DNA of 64,000 bases from Albugo candida. Taxonomy: Eukaryota > Oomycota > Peronosporomycetes > Albuginales > Albuginaceae. A program made the position numbers and the translations under genes. Under the pieces are notes generated by a model. It was given only the letters and a program-made list of their open reading frames with translations, did not search any database and was not told where the DNA came from. The stretch spans positions 60,772 to 124,771 of the forward strand of contig CAJNAR010000036.1 of NCBI GenBank assembly GCA_905220665.1, in the 5' to 3' direction. Below, in pieces: positions 10,916 to 23,059 of the stretch; the first letter of the stretch is position 1, and each line of letters opens with the position of its first letter.

Positions 10916-12308
10916 TCACACCAGTGAGACTAGCTTGCGTAGCGCATTGAACCGTGGCGCGGAAAACGTCCTGGTGAGAGTGTCAGCTCGCATGTAACGC
11001 GACTCACAATAGTCCACCTTGATCGCTTCCTTCTGACTGTAATCCTTGCTAAACTTGAGTCGCACCGCGATATGCTTGGACCTCTCTGCGCTATATTCTC
11101 CTCGAATCTGCCTTATCGCTGCTTGAATATCCTCGTGCATCACCAAAGGTTTGACCACATGCACTCCAATCTCTCCCAGAAAATCCTCCAGTCCTAACAA
11201 ATCAGTTGCCACAATCGAAGCCACGAACTCAGCCTCCATCGTGGATAGAGCAACGCTCACTTGTTTACGACACATCCATCCAACAATCTTTCCATTAAGA
11301 CAAATGACACTTCCACTAACCGATTGCGGTCCGTACAATTCGCTGCATAATCTGCATCACTGTAGCTTTCCAGCATAATTGTTGGCAAATCGTCCTTTGT
11401 GGCGGTTCACTTTAGTTATGGCTTTAGATCAATCGTACCCTTCAGATAGCGAGCATCTATCTTTGTCCACCGCCAGTCGCATTCTCGTGGATCGTGCGCA
11501 CGTCGGATAGCTCGATGAACTGCGAACGCAATGTCTGATCTTGTACGAGCCAGCCATAACAGACTTGCAATTATTGACTGAAACATTTTTTGACGGTGGG
11601 GTGCTCATCCATGCCGACATTACCAAATGATAATAATTCACCCTCATCTCGTCATTTTGTTCCTCGCAATAGGTGTACGCGCCGGGTTAGCCTCTATCAA
11701 ATGAAGTTTAGTAAGAATTTCTCGAATACTCTGCGCTTGTTCAAGATGATAGCCTTCATCGTTGTCGTACGTTTTTCCAACGCAAAGAACCTTGGTCACC
11801 TCTCCGAGATCTTTCACCTCAAGCACACGCATGTCCTTGTAAAATTGATCTACTTCGCTGATGCTTGTTCCGGTAACCATCAAGTCGTCCACGTAGACTC
11901 CCACTAGAGTTGTCGCCGACCCGACACCTTTCTTGTATAAATAACTGTCCGTATGACACTAATAAATCCGATCTTGAGTAGCGTGTAGCAATTTTGCCCA
12001 CAAGCGTTCGGCTTGTTTAAGTCCATACAGGCTCTTTCGAAGTCTCAACGCCATCTTTATCTTGTCACTTGTGCCCAGACTGCTTAACTCATCCGCATCA
12101 AACTCCATACCTTGTGGCACGAGGAGGACATCTCAAGATCATCTTCTTTCTCGACCTTTACATAAGCGTTTGGGATATCGCCGTGTCGAGTTGAAACTAT
12201 CCATAGTCGTTCACGAGCTAGCACGACTTTTGCAGTCGTGATGTTCATCAAAGCGCTGAATGTCAATGTGTAATCCATTCCATATGCTTGCTCGTTACCG
12301 CATGCCAC
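10916..12308 (-). pseudogene. Copia-1 reverse transcriptase and RNase H remnant
   Basis: Reading right to left, 12084-12308 holds reverse transcriptase text (RHGDIPNAYVKVE). 11644-11904 holds the catalytic box as VYVDDLMVTGTS and LHLIEANPARTP. 10916-11338 holds the C-terminal RNase H of copia elements (KQVSVALSTMEAEFVA, then SKHIAVRLKF). The pieces lie in different frames separated by stops, so no polyprotein can be made. YVDD and STMEAEF are typical Ty1/copia signatures. Confidence 0.85.
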
Positions 12309-13066
12309 AAGTATCGCCTTGAATTTTAAAGGGTTCCATCCGCGTGCTTCTTGATCTTAAAACTCACTTGAATGCAATATCTTTCAGCCAAGCGGGCAAA
12401 TTATCAGCTCCCATGTACCGTTTGCCTTCAGGAATCGATTTCCGAGCGCATCGCATCACGTCACTTCTCCGCCTCTGCAGACTGTATTGCTTCCCGATAT
12501 GAGGTCGGATCTCCAATCACATTAGCCATCGCCACCGAAACATGTTTCGAGTAGTCATACGCTTTCTCGGTTTCTTTTCCCCTCCATGGTCAGCATCATC
12601 ATTCACAGCTGTGTTAGAATTTGGAGTGCCCTTTCTCACGCGGTTACCGCGCCTTGAAACTTTCTTCAGATCTCTTGTAGCTCCTTCCGTTGAGCGACAT
12701 CCTCTATATCCTGGGTGTCTTGCAAAGATGAATATTCTTGATGTAGATGCTCCTGTAAATGCTGATTTTCGTCAACTCCCATCGTTTCAACATTCTTGAC
12801 GTATTGCGTTGTCATCACCAAGTTCTCGTGGAGAAGTTACACCTTGCACCCCTTAGTCTCGTCGTGCTTTCCGACAATTACTCCAACCTTGGCCCGTGGC
12901 TTTCACGCTTTTCGTCCCGGGTTGCGATACACATTACACGGACTTCCAACCACCACTATGTCAGAAATACTGGGGTTTTCCCGTCATTATGTCAAGTGGC
13001 CACGCTCGATTTGAATTCGAGCTACTCGGGATGCGCTTTGAAATATACGTGGCGTACTCCACTGCA

Positions 13067-13763
13067 TCAGCCTCGGAAGTGCAACGCTAAGCCACTTGCG
13101 AAGAGCATGCTTCGCGCCATATTGAGCACAGTCCTATGCATGCGCTCAACCTTTCCGTTGGATGCTTGGTTATTGGCTTCACTTATTTGTCTTATTACCC
13201 CATTCGACTTGCAAAACATATCGACGTTGCGATATTCCACTCCGCCATCTGTCCTTAAAATGTGGACCTTTCCCTCAAAAGCGCGCTCGAAAAAGGTCAA
13301 AAAATGCTCAAACATCTGGGCAGCAAGATTTTTCTTCCGCGCAACGAACACTCCACAGTAGTTAGATACGTGATCAACCAAGTTGTTCATGTATCGGTTT
13401 CTGTTTCGGTCCAGTGGCGTCATTGTACCTTTAAGGTCACTGCAGAGAACTCCACCAATTCGATCAATTGGTGAGTGCGCGCCAGTATCCTTCTTGAACT
13501 GCGCATTCTTCGACTGCTTGCCTTAAGCGCAGGTAAGACATGTTGGTCGAGTTCGGTCGACTAGCAATTCCCGAGCCTGCACTGTCGTCCAGTTTTTCGA
13601 CCGTGTCGTACATGAGATGTCCAATACGATTGTGTAGCTGCAATAAAGTGCATTTCACACGACCCATGGTATCGCCTTCAGAGCTAGCAGCCTGTAGAGT
13701 GGCATACACGACCTTGTTTCTAGTAGATGATGTCCCTTCACTCAAAGTTTTCACGGCCATCAA
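13067..13763 (-). pseudogene. Copia-1 integrase remnant
   Basis: 13464-13763 gives the GAG-pre-integrase zinc-binding region (LLQLHNRIGHLMYDTVEKL). 13067-13423 gives the catalytic core, with ILRTDGGVEYRN for the second acidic residue and SNGKVERMHRTVLNMARSML for the glutamate. The two parts are in different frames. Integrase upstream of reverse transcriptase is the diagnostic copia order. Confidence 0.85.
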
Positions 13764-13816
13764 ACTGTTTCTTTTTCAACTTCAAAGACTCGTGCTCTGT
13801 CGCTGGATCGCTTTAG

Positions 13817-15327
13817 TTACCCCCTTCCGTTTTCATAGCTCAGAGTAACTCTTTTCTCTTTAAACATGCAGTATGAAACAGAGTTATGCGCAAGGTATCT
13901 AGCGTAATAAGCTTCCCTTAAAGTGACCACATGCGCGGTCCCATGTACGATAGCACTCAGCGTAACTTGACCAACCTTCGTGACATTAGTCGACTGTCCA
14001 TCTGCAACGTTGCACTCGCCGGAGCAGTCAACTGAAATTATCGAGAATGGTGTCATCCATCAGCAGGTGTCTACTGGCACCACTGCCCAAAATCCAGGTC
14101 TTCTGATTTTGACCAGTTGGACTGACGCTGCACTCAAAGAGAACGACGCTTGATTTCTGTTGTCTTTTTTTGGACATTCTCGCTTGGTATGGCCAACTTG
14201 ATTATCGCTTTCTATCTCCATGTACCACTGCCTTTATCTCAGTGTCCAACCTCCGAAAATTGTTACGGCCTTCAGTAGATTGCCTGCCCACAATAACCGC
14301 ATTCGCGCTTGTATCATGATTGAATGTCACGGCAATGTCTGCCATCTCCCATGCCTGCTTGAGATGGTCAGTACGGCGGCGGTCGAGTCTCGTCTGCATG
14401 GCTCGCTTCAGCTCCGGCGGTGCCACTTTACAAATATACTGAATAGCAAAGTTGTCTGGAAGGTTCGCCAAACTTGTAACAGCAACCAGGTATTGGTAGT
14501 GTTGCGTCCAGGAGCGATCATTTTGTTTCCTCGCCCGTATCAAGCGCGTGGATCGCTCCACAGTAATTTCTCTTTCGTAGACCTTCAACATCTTGTTCAT
14601 CAGATGTTCAACCGTTGGTAATTCTGATGCCCAGATCCCTTCATCTTGTCGAAGTGTTTCCTTTCAATTCCATCGAGATATCAATTAAGTGTCCCCATCT
14701 TGAACTCTTCAGGCCATTCGCCACCACTAAATTGTTGGGCTGTACCAAGTTCGTCCAGCACCTGCAATCCCCAGTCTTTGTATCTAGCTCCAAGTCCTCT
14801 GTACTGTTCCTTTTCAGTAAAACGCTCGATCGGTTGCTTCATCTCCTTGCCGGCTGGCATCTTAATCCCAAATTCCTGCTGGGGGAAGAACTGCTGCCCC
14901 GGCTGCATATGTACTTGCGGCGTAGGCTGCACAGTCGGTAAGAACTGTTGCTGCTGAACTCGGGGTTGCGGTGAAGCAAAAGGCACATGTACCTGCATGG
15001 CTTCCCTTGGCGATTCATCTGTGGGTCGTTGTTTTCGAGCACCTAAGAACTGGATGAAGACGCTCAAACCACTATCAATTCCGGATCCTGATTCAGCGGA
15101 GGCATCTGAGTAAGCTCTACGCGTTCCCGTGCCATATCGCGCATTAAATTCCCAATGGGTTTCTCCAGTCTGTCCAGACAATCTACACCATGTTCGGAGG
15201 CGCCGTGCTCACTTTATTGAGAGATCTGCGCGGTAACACCTGTCGCATCATCATGTACGCATAGTGGAGCTTCTGAGGGTCTTCCGGGGGCTTGGGCTCT
15301 AACTGTTTGTCCATGATGCTTGATCAT
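13817..15327 (-). pseudogene. Copia-1 gag and protease remnant with altered protease active site
   Basis: 14681-15181 and 14202-14600 hold Gln/Pro-rich and helical gag text (LPDNFAIQYICKVAPPELKR). Near 14,170 a partial zinc knuckle survives (GHTKRECPKK). The protease motif near 14,090 reads WILGSGASRHL, where active copia proteases have Asp instead of the Gly (D-S-G-A/T-S), so the catalytic residue is lost. 13817-14056 continues the protease (FSIISVDCSGECNVADGQ). Several frame changes separate the parts. Confidence 0.8.
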
Positions 15328-15478
15328 TGTGAGATAAACGAGAAGCTGTTTTATTTGAAGCTTATCATCCTATTATCACTTCTTTCCCTTTCCTACAATC
15401 TTCGTAAATTACCAAGAGGCGCTTCATTCGTTTCAAGGATCGCGATCTTTCGACATCAGTAGTCGCGCTTTTTCAACA
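15328..15478 (-). repeat. Copia-1 5' LTR
   Basis: 151 bp matching the left LTR at 10747-10897. It lies upstream of gag on the minus strand. Confidence 0.85.
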
Positions 15479-15646
15479 CAATCTTCATTGTCTTTGAATG
15501 GCTAGACGAAACACTCAGGTTATGAGAAACGCTATCCATAATGCATAGGTTTGAAATACTGTACAGTACATCAATAACCACGGGACGTTTAGAGAGATTA
15601 CAAAAGTTACAAGTTAAGCCTCAAACAATATATATCGGCCGCAAGA

Positions 15647-15937
15647 GTGCTTCAATGCGCGACCTCGTGCACTGCATTGTGTGTTAACGTGCACAAATGG
15701 GGTAACCAAGAATCGTATTCCAAAGAAAATGGTAGCATGAGAGACGCAGCAGACGCTTGCTTAGATCGTCAATATGGTCCAAAACATAGATATGGATTTG
15801 GAGAGCTGATGAGGTCGATGAAGCTTGATCTTAGATTCTCCCCCTTCGATTCACTACAAATTATTTGGTCCAAGCTAAAGAAGAAAACCAGCGCATATGC
15901 TTATCACAACCATCCCGAACAATTCGTTGACGCATAA
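15647..15937 (+). pseudogene. Possible transposase C-terminal scrap
   Basis: An open 96-codon frame ending in FDSLQIIWSKLKKKTSAYA, loosely like the end of DDE transposases (NPIE-x-IWS-x-LK). The glutamate expected in that motif is not present and no terminal repeats are visible. It sits between Copia-1 and a Copia gag fragment. Assignment is weak. Confidence 0.25.
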
Positions 15938-16600
15938 TTCCATCCTCTTCCTTGGTCATGGCGTACGCGAAATGCACCCTCCGAGATCTCTTGTTGCTGT
16001 TTCTTATCTTGTTCCTTAAGCAACTTTTTTCTCACGATTCTCGAGTATTCTGACAAGTAGCTCGTATTCGGCAGGCAAGCTTTCGAGCAAAATCGTCAGC
16101 TTCCTTACTTCGTCCATCAGTCTCCGACTGCTTCCATACTCAACGTGAGCTCGTTCAATCTATGTGGCTGGCCATATTGCTTCCGTCTTCCATGCAAAAC
16201 TCATGTAGTCTTTGATTCAGAGCTAACTCTGTTTTGGAGGTTACGCTTGTTAAGTATTCCTAAGGCGTATCTCACAGTTTTTTTGCTGTTCTGGCGTGAC
16301 GGATCTTTGACAGATGGTCCACTTCGACTCCTCGTGCGATAATCGCAAAGGACGTTATATATTTGACCTTCAGTGAGCGTCCGAATCGTCCTTGGACTTC
16401 AGTTCCATGATATGGTTCCGAATCTTCCTCGAAATTCATTTCCATGATATGTTTCCGAAGTCCCTTGCGGGCGAGGGTAACCTTCATCTTGAACTCCCAA
16501 TGGAAGTAGTAGCCGTTCCCGAGCAAGTCGTCGGGCTTCTTCATCTTCTCTCTGGCACCACCAGACGCTGTTGGGCTCATAACCTGTTATTTGGATAATA
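15938..16600 (-). mobile_element. Copia-3, 5' fragment of a copia retrotransposon (leader and gag)
   Basis: The minus-strand frame 16272-16580 starts MSPTASGGAREKMKK and contains LLGNGYYFHWEFKMKVTLARKGL, the W-x-F-x-M signature of copia gag. Further left, broken gag text continues (RLMDEVRKLTILLESLPAEY, then LVRILENRE). Immediately right of the ATG lies gctcataacc followed by tgttattt on the plus strand, the same primer-binding leader and LTR start (TGTT) as in Copia-2 at 30.08 kb. Nothing of integrase or reverse transcriptase follows, so this is a truncated 5' end. Confidence 0.7.
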
Positions 16601-17493
16601 GAAAAAAGGAGAAGAATACTATCAAGATTTACTGTCGTCTACAGGCCACTTAGCACAGCGCCTGAAGTGTTAAAAAGTTACAAAGCATAGCCGAGTAGCT
16701 AAATTAATATAGAATAATTACTGAAATTATGTACCGTACCTCACAGTCGTCGCTATCCATATCGTGGACTTCTTCCCCTACAGTACTTCAAATCTAGTGT
16801 ACGTTTTACCAGTAAACAATATGGTTAATTCTTCATCCTCTAATTTTACTCTTTCCATCCTCGGAAGATACTGACCTTGCACACATATTTAAATATCAAT
16901 TTTGCATGCTTGATTGAGCCGTTCATCATTCATCTGATGCTGATGTCTGTTGATCCTTCAACTTCGTTGTTTCACAGTCATGAATGAATTCTATAAACGA
17001 TACAAATCAGGCATCCCGAGTAGTTCAAGCTGGACTGACTATGTGGTTCTCAGCAATCGTCCTTGCTACAACCGCCATGTTATGTTGATGCGAAGTATCG
17101 ACTTATTTCATAATACGTCTGGGTCGTGCTTGCAGCAGCAGGATCCCGCCTCTAAAAGTACCATTAGATATTGCTTTGTAACAAATTGATCGAGTCCGTG
17201 AATATTCCTGTTCTGTATGTGGATTCTTTTATGTGTCTTCTTCATTGTGGTCGATGGATAAACACTTGTACTTTCGACTATTGTTCTCGAGATCGCTCTG
17301 TCAACGTCCATTGATATATAACGAAGATTATTTGACAACAAACCGATTAGAGACCTTTGATTGAGTTGCTAACGATATTCACTTTACTGCATAGAGAAAT
17401 TGTCTTATTTATGGTCGAATATTTGACGTTATCTTAGCAATCCGTTTTAATTCGCAATTTTCTATAACGTTTATGAAGGCGACATAAACCATA
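16601..17493. other. No gene recognised
   Basis: May include the remaining LTR of Copia-3 at its left edge. Otherwise AT-rich DNA without recognisable coding text. Confidence 0.45.
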
Positions 17494-18786
17494 CAGTAGC
17501 CTACAAAAAGTATACGTTATTCTACATATGACGGTTGATTTACCGCTTCGACCTTGACAAAAATACAATTTTTTTATGATCTAAGAGCCACTATAATTCT
17601 AAAACAACGCTCAAGGCTGACAATAAAGTCTATTAGAAGTCGTTCCTGATGTATTTATATTCAGGAAATGCGTTGTTCGTCGAAAATGTAGGTGCCATTG
17701 GGGAGGATTCACCGGCGAGTTGCTCCACCCTTGGCAGCAAGAAGAGCAGCAATTCTCCTTAGCATTGACTCTACTAGTCATCGAAGCATCTCGAGAGAAA
17801 CCTTGCAGTATTCCTCACCAAGTGTGGTAGCCATTTCTTCGACGTTTTTTGGCCTGTCGCGGTTCTGGACGGCATCCATAAGGTTCTTCCACAGGTTTTC
17901 GATGGGGTTGAGATTAGGACTTTGGGCAGGCCATTCTAGCTTTGCAAGCGACCGCTTATCATGCCATGCCTTTGCTGCACTACTGCGGTGGACTGACGGA
18001 CCATCCTCCATAAGAATTAGGTCTTTTTTGTCATCCCGGTCGTCCATCCATGGTCCAAGTGCAGCGTCATAGATCAGTTTGACAAGTCGGTGGCAGTGTG
18101 ATGTTGGGGTGGCATGATGACCATCTGTAGAATCCTCTCACCAGTAAAAGCTCCCCAGATCATCACCGAGGACCGTCCACTCCTTAGTGTTGGCGCCAAA
18201 CACTCAAAATTGAACTTTTCATCCACGCGACACCGCACAACAACCTGACAAGAATTCTTGCCAATCTCAAAGGTGGACTCGTCGGTCCAAATGACCTTCT
18301 TCCAGTCCTCTTCAGTCTCTTAACCTTGTGTTTATCCGTCAAAAAGGCTTCTTGGCGGCAATACGGCTCCTGAAGCCCATTTCATGGAGGGCACTACGGA
18401 TTGTGCCTGGCGATACCGGAGTATCCGCATTGTTCGTGATTTCTGCTAGTGGCGCCCGCCGGTTCTGCATCACAGTGCGCCCAATAGACCTGGGGTCCCT
18501 TTCTGAGATCTTTGGTGGTCTTACTCTTGCCTTGGTACCCTCCACCGTACCCCTTTTACGCCAGTTATGTAGCACTGTCGAAATGGTTGATTGGGTGAAC
18601 CCTGTTTGAGCAGTGATTCCTCGCTGTTTCAAGCCTGCCTGATGCAGTCCGACAATGATAGCTTTCTCCTCAGTGTTCAAACAACGTGTCTTCATATTTC
18701 ACAAATGGTTTGATGTTGGAAACACAAAGTAATATGGCTGGATAGTCCTCATATACAAAAATAACTTTTACTTTTGTAGGCTGCTA
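17494..18786 (-). mobile_element. Tc1-type DNA transposon, inactive
   Basis: About 1.3 kb, bounded by imperfect terminal inverted repeats. The left end reads cagtagcctacaaaaagta after a TA. The reverse complement of the right end reads cagcctacaaaagtaaaag, next to a TA. Inside is a minus-strand Tc1 transposase in pieces. TA target duplication, short inverted repeats and DD34E spacing fit Tc1 rather than mariner (DD34D). Confidence 0.85.
17778..18695 (-). pseudogene. Tc1 transposase (DD34E), frameshifted
   Basis: 18339-18695 encodes the paired helix-turn-helix part (MKTRCLNTEEKAIIVGLHQ, then GFTQSTISTVLHNWRKRGTV). Around 18,280 another frame holds the first catalytic aspartate in KVIWTDESTFEIG. 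17778-18047 holds the second aspartate in LILMEDGPSVH and the glutamate in SPNLNPIENLW, with 34 residues between them. All three catalytic residues are present, but at least one frame change near 18,300-18,340 and another near 18,050-18,150 prevent a complete protein. Confidence 0.85.
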
Positions 18787-20748
18787 GTAGGCTACATACA
18801 GGGTAAAAACACTTCCCTTACCAAAGAGCTTGATTGACACCGACAGACAGAGACCAGTCAATCAACTTTGAAATTTTTTTGAAGGACCCTTTTTGACGTA
18901 ACGGGTAACCAGTAACAGCAGATCTGTGAAAAGGACTTGAAAAAAAAAGGTTTTAGGTTTGCTATGGCACTTGCTAGGAAAAAAGCTCGGCAATTTTCCT
19001 AGGTCGAAGCCATCTTCGCTCACCTGCCAAATGGTCAAACGACAGAGTAAGCAAAATAATTTTCCTCCACATATGAACACAATTTGGCAATTCATCTGGT
19101 GTCTGATCAATTATATTAAAGACGGGCCGCTGCAGTCTCATCCAAATCTTCACATAAATGTCAATCATATCATCTCCGTCCGCAAAACCTAGTATTCGAT
19201 ACGCAGTCACCCCCTCATATTATGTAATCCTTCTTTTTTCGTCCCTCGAGAACCAGAAAGATAATACTTGCTATGTCGCCGAATAGATTCGTACACCGTG
19301 TTCATTGATTTGCTTTTTGAGTCGGATTATATAATAAAAAGTAAGCGTGCGATATTTTATGGAGCTGGATCAAGTCATCCTCTTGTTGCGAAATGAAGCA
19401 TAGAATATAGAGCTTGTCTACCACGATCTGGTTACGTACAAACACATCTCATCATATAATTATCGAGGAATAACTCAAGAAAATTTGACACTTCAATTTC
19501 GTTCTCAGTTAAGAAAAAGTATTTCACAAAACATCGATTTTTCTATCCCACCGACAAAATCGTTCAGTACCGGTTCACTAGTATCAGTCCAACATCCTTG
19601 CGTGCAGGGGGAAGATCCATAGAATTCATCATCCTAATTCCCTCTATAACTGCCTTCAAAAAGGTCGCAGAATTGTACTTGTGAAACGTTGTTAGAATTG
19701 GTAGCGATATCACACCAGTATATACAAATGTTACCAAACATGTATCAGAAATATCAAACGTCATATCTGGTGAATTCGTGAAAGCTTGTACTACAAAGAA
19801 GTCTGAAGACCCGCATTGATGTGTATCATGGGACATGCTAGTCATCCGTACGAATGCAGATTATTTGTACGAAATCCTTGACGACAGCTTACAAGGACTT
19901 ATTATATCCAACTATAAGGCTCATCGCAAAGAGTGTGATTTTATAGGCAGTTCATCTCGAGATGAAGTTCAAGTGCAGATACCTAACAAGGTAGGTAGAA
20001 TAGAATTTCGCAAACAATGTTCAACATGCATCATGTTTCAGAAGAGGTAAAAGCATAATCTGAACTTCCAGCTGACCGACTATCACGTGAGTAATGGCAG
20101 TCCCCTTTTACAAAAGATAGAAATGCCAATACTTTGGACATGGGACCTTGTTTGTTCGCAAGGATTATAGCCAACTAACCTATATCATGAATGCTTTGTT
20201 GGTTTTGTCTTTGGAAAAGCTCACATACATTATCAATGCCATCGGCGAACAAGATCAACACTTCTAGTAATGCGTTCTCTGCCTACGAAGAACTTCGTTC
20301 TTCGTTGTATCCGTTTTCTGTGCTTCGAAAATAATTTCATCAACAAGGTGATAAAATTCCTCTATCTTCAAATTGCCGATTATAATCTAGCAAACATAAT
20401 CTTCTAGTGAGCTAAAGAAAAGACCAGGCGATCTCAGCTGAAGCAAAGGAGTTCAAATTACGGCTACCATCAATCGAATTAAGTTTTTTAGAAATTGCAA
20501 TCACTTTGCAATGCGGTGATGTCAGAAAGAAGTTGTTGATTTTGCTTGGGTTTTAAGGTTTTTATTATAATTTTTATCTGTTTCTTCAACTGCCTTCTTT
20601 ACACCAGCACTAGCCCATGACCGCGTGAATATAAATGAAGTCTTGCTTCAAACTTGAGGAGGCAGATATTTTCCAAGCTTCCGCTTGGGGTTAAACTGCT
20701 CACACTGGCGAGCATTCGCTTTCTCAACCGTCTGAGCTGATTAGAACC
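18787..20748. other. No gene recognised
   Basis: Contains short frames at 18974-19210 (-), 19564-19845 (-) and 19835-20050 (+). The last ends RKQCSTCIMFQKR, faintly like an integrase zinc-binding tail, but none has enough motif content to name. LINE-2 begins at its right edge. Confidence 0.4.
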
Positions 20749-20999
20749 GACTTCTCGATTTGCCGACTACTACGTAACACGCCATTTTAGTACAAACAAC
20801 GGGAAAACAACTTTCTTAACTCTATTCTCTCCGAAATAAAGGTTCAACTCGACATATTGACACAAACCAGAGTGCTAGGGTCCCCTTTGCTGATGTGGCA
20901 ACACTGATGAACCACATGGCTTTTGGTGATTGCACGATTCTTAGTGACTCATCATCTCTTTGTAATGACGTGACGTAAAAATACCCTCACTTCTATTGT

Positions 21000-22770
21000 G
21001 ATGGTACAGGACGGTGAAGGTTGTAGTGCCACTGAATTGTCACAGGGGTTTCCAAAGGAAACTTTAAGTGTGGACAGTAGAAAGTTCCATCCTTGGCTGA
21101 TATTAGATACAGGAGTCCTTGCATAAGTACAAGGCTAGAGCTCGAGCGCGATGTAGCGTGAAGCTTGCAAAGCTGAAACTCTCGGATATCGAGAAGATAT
21201 AATGAAACTATTCGCAGACCGGTCACAACCAGATTGGGTCGGTCTTTGCTGCAAAGACGGAGGCAAGGAGGCCTTTTACACTATCCAAACGCCTACCGGA
21301 TAGCAAAGCCATTGCTAAAGTATCAAAAATGCCTGGTGGCTACTGAGGGTGATGATTTAGACCGAGGATTCTTGTCAACAGCTAATGTCCCATCCAGAAC
21401 CATCCTCGGGATGCAATAGTTCCCGAGGTAGTATTCTATCGAATCTAATTACTTCCGTGATTCTTTTGGTGTGATAGTGGAGGAAGAGAGGACTCCCGTC
21501 TTGCGTTCTCTTTACGGTTGAGTATGTTCAGTAGTCCTTGATATTTTCAGAAAGTGTGCTGTACAAGTGAGTCGTGATGTCATCGTGGAAAGAGTACTTT
21601 AGTACTCGTACATGCTCTCCACGGCTGGTCTAAATTGGCAAATTATGCGTACAAATTGCATACGCAAAGCTATTATATCCTGTGATAGAGTACAATGCCT
21701 CGATTTCTTTAAAACGACGAAGTTTTGGTCAACGTGGTCCTTATTGGCTGGATTTGGGAGCTGCGTAAGTCAGAGGGGTCAGGCAAGAACCCAATAAAAC
21801 GATAATAAGCAACGAAATCACTCGTTGCATCTCCACAAAAGATGGTGGAGCCATTCTCAATCCTGGGAATGAAAAAGGCGAGGAATCGAAACGAAAACCC
21901 TACAAACAAATCTCGTTCGAGCTTTACCCCCCCCCCAATTTATACCCCCAAGGGCACTAGACTTGCTGCGGCCACTCTCTCCCATCTTATACCTGAAATA
22001 TAAACGAATCTCACTAGCACAAGTAAACTAAGATGAGGATGTGTACAAGCAGATTAGAACGGGCAGGTAAAACGTAATCCGGTGGAGCCGTTCCAATAAA
22101 TGGTAGAGTAGTACTTACTTTGCATTTCTTGCAACTATGGAGGTGGACATAGACGATGTAATAGTGTATGACAATATGGATCATGGAAACCGCATCCAAA
22201 TTAATCCCGTGAAGCACAGATGCCAAAAATAGTGAACACTTCGAAAGAGGCGGCTCATTTTTATCGAAAATGTCATACAAGTCTTACAATCGGAGAGGCC
22301 AACTCAAGTTGGTGCGGTAAGAGAGATCATGGAAATCGATTCCAAAATCTCCCTCCACCCGCTCCGAACAGACAAAGCAGGTCCAGGACGATGCAAAAAT
22401 CCCTTGTATGTGAAGGCTGGTACAGTTTTGCAACAAATCGACAAAATAATCGGAGCAGCACTAGATCATCCGATAGCCATGAATAGCACGTGCATGAATT
22501 CTAACGGTCGTGCGTCAAATGAAGTAACTCAGGTATTCTTCTAATCAATCGCGTTATCTCAGCACTCAATCTCATGGAAGATGCAACGTTTTCTAGACTC
22601 GACATGTTGGTGGAAAAGTTCTTTCGAAGTGAGGTGGATCGTTCAACAAAGTAATTTTGAAGTGGAAGTCACTACCCGAGATAAGCACTGTTTGACATGA
22701 GCAACCAGAGCTCTTGCGCTGAAGGAACTCCTATTTATGTGTACTATTCCGACATTTTATACAATCTATT
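21000..22770 (+). pseudogene. LINE-2 ORF1 remnant
   Basis: Text such as ARARARCSVKLAKLKLSDIE near 21,150 and KIVNTSKEAAHFYRKCHT near 22,230 parallels ARAKFRVELAKPKASDIEAI and KEVATSKEAAHFYQKRHT in LINE-1 ORF1. Frames change repeatedly and stops are frequent. Confidence 0.8.
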
Positions 22771-23059
22771 GCTGCATCCAATATCTCACAGATTTGAATC
22801 CTTTCATTTACTGCTGATTGATTTGCTCGTATCGTTTTTGCGCTGAGAGGTAGGATTCACGTGCTGATTCCACTGGTTTGGAGGCAAACGGTGAGAAGTT
22901 TTCTGCTGTGATATCGACGAGCTCTCCGGCAATATTTGGGTTTTCTCAGAAGAAATGCAACCCCTCACCTCTCACAGCAAATTGGTGCATTGAACTCGAT
23001 CTTCGATCCACTTCATCGTGAATTCTAATTGCTCCTGGATTATATCAACGTAGAACAGC

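Larger units (their letters stand above)
10747..15478 (-). mobile_element. Copia-1, decayed Ty1/copia LTR retrotransposon
   Basis: A 4.7-kb element read on the minus strand, flanked by two 151-bp direct repeats that both start TGTGAGATA and end TTCAACA on the plus strand. Inside, in copia order from 5' (right) to 3' (left), are gag, protease, integrase, reverse transcriptase and RNase H. A purine-rich tract (GGAAAGGAG on the minus strand) touches the left LTR, as expected for the polypurine tract beside the 3' LTR. A gag-like ATG (MDKQLEPKPPEDP) follows the right LTR closely. Every coding part is broken by stops or frame changes. No matching 5-bp target duplication is seen (atcag on the left, caatc on the right), so the ends may have been rearranged. 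Confidence 0.85.

Noticed and set aside
16392..16598. Plus-strand frame over the Copia-3 gag
   Set aside because: It is a shadow of the minus-strand gag frame, which carries the recognisable W-x-F-x-M text.
19564..20050. Pair of head-to-head short frames as genes
   Set aside because: No recognisable motif, no related copy in the window and no clear splice structure; left as non-coding.
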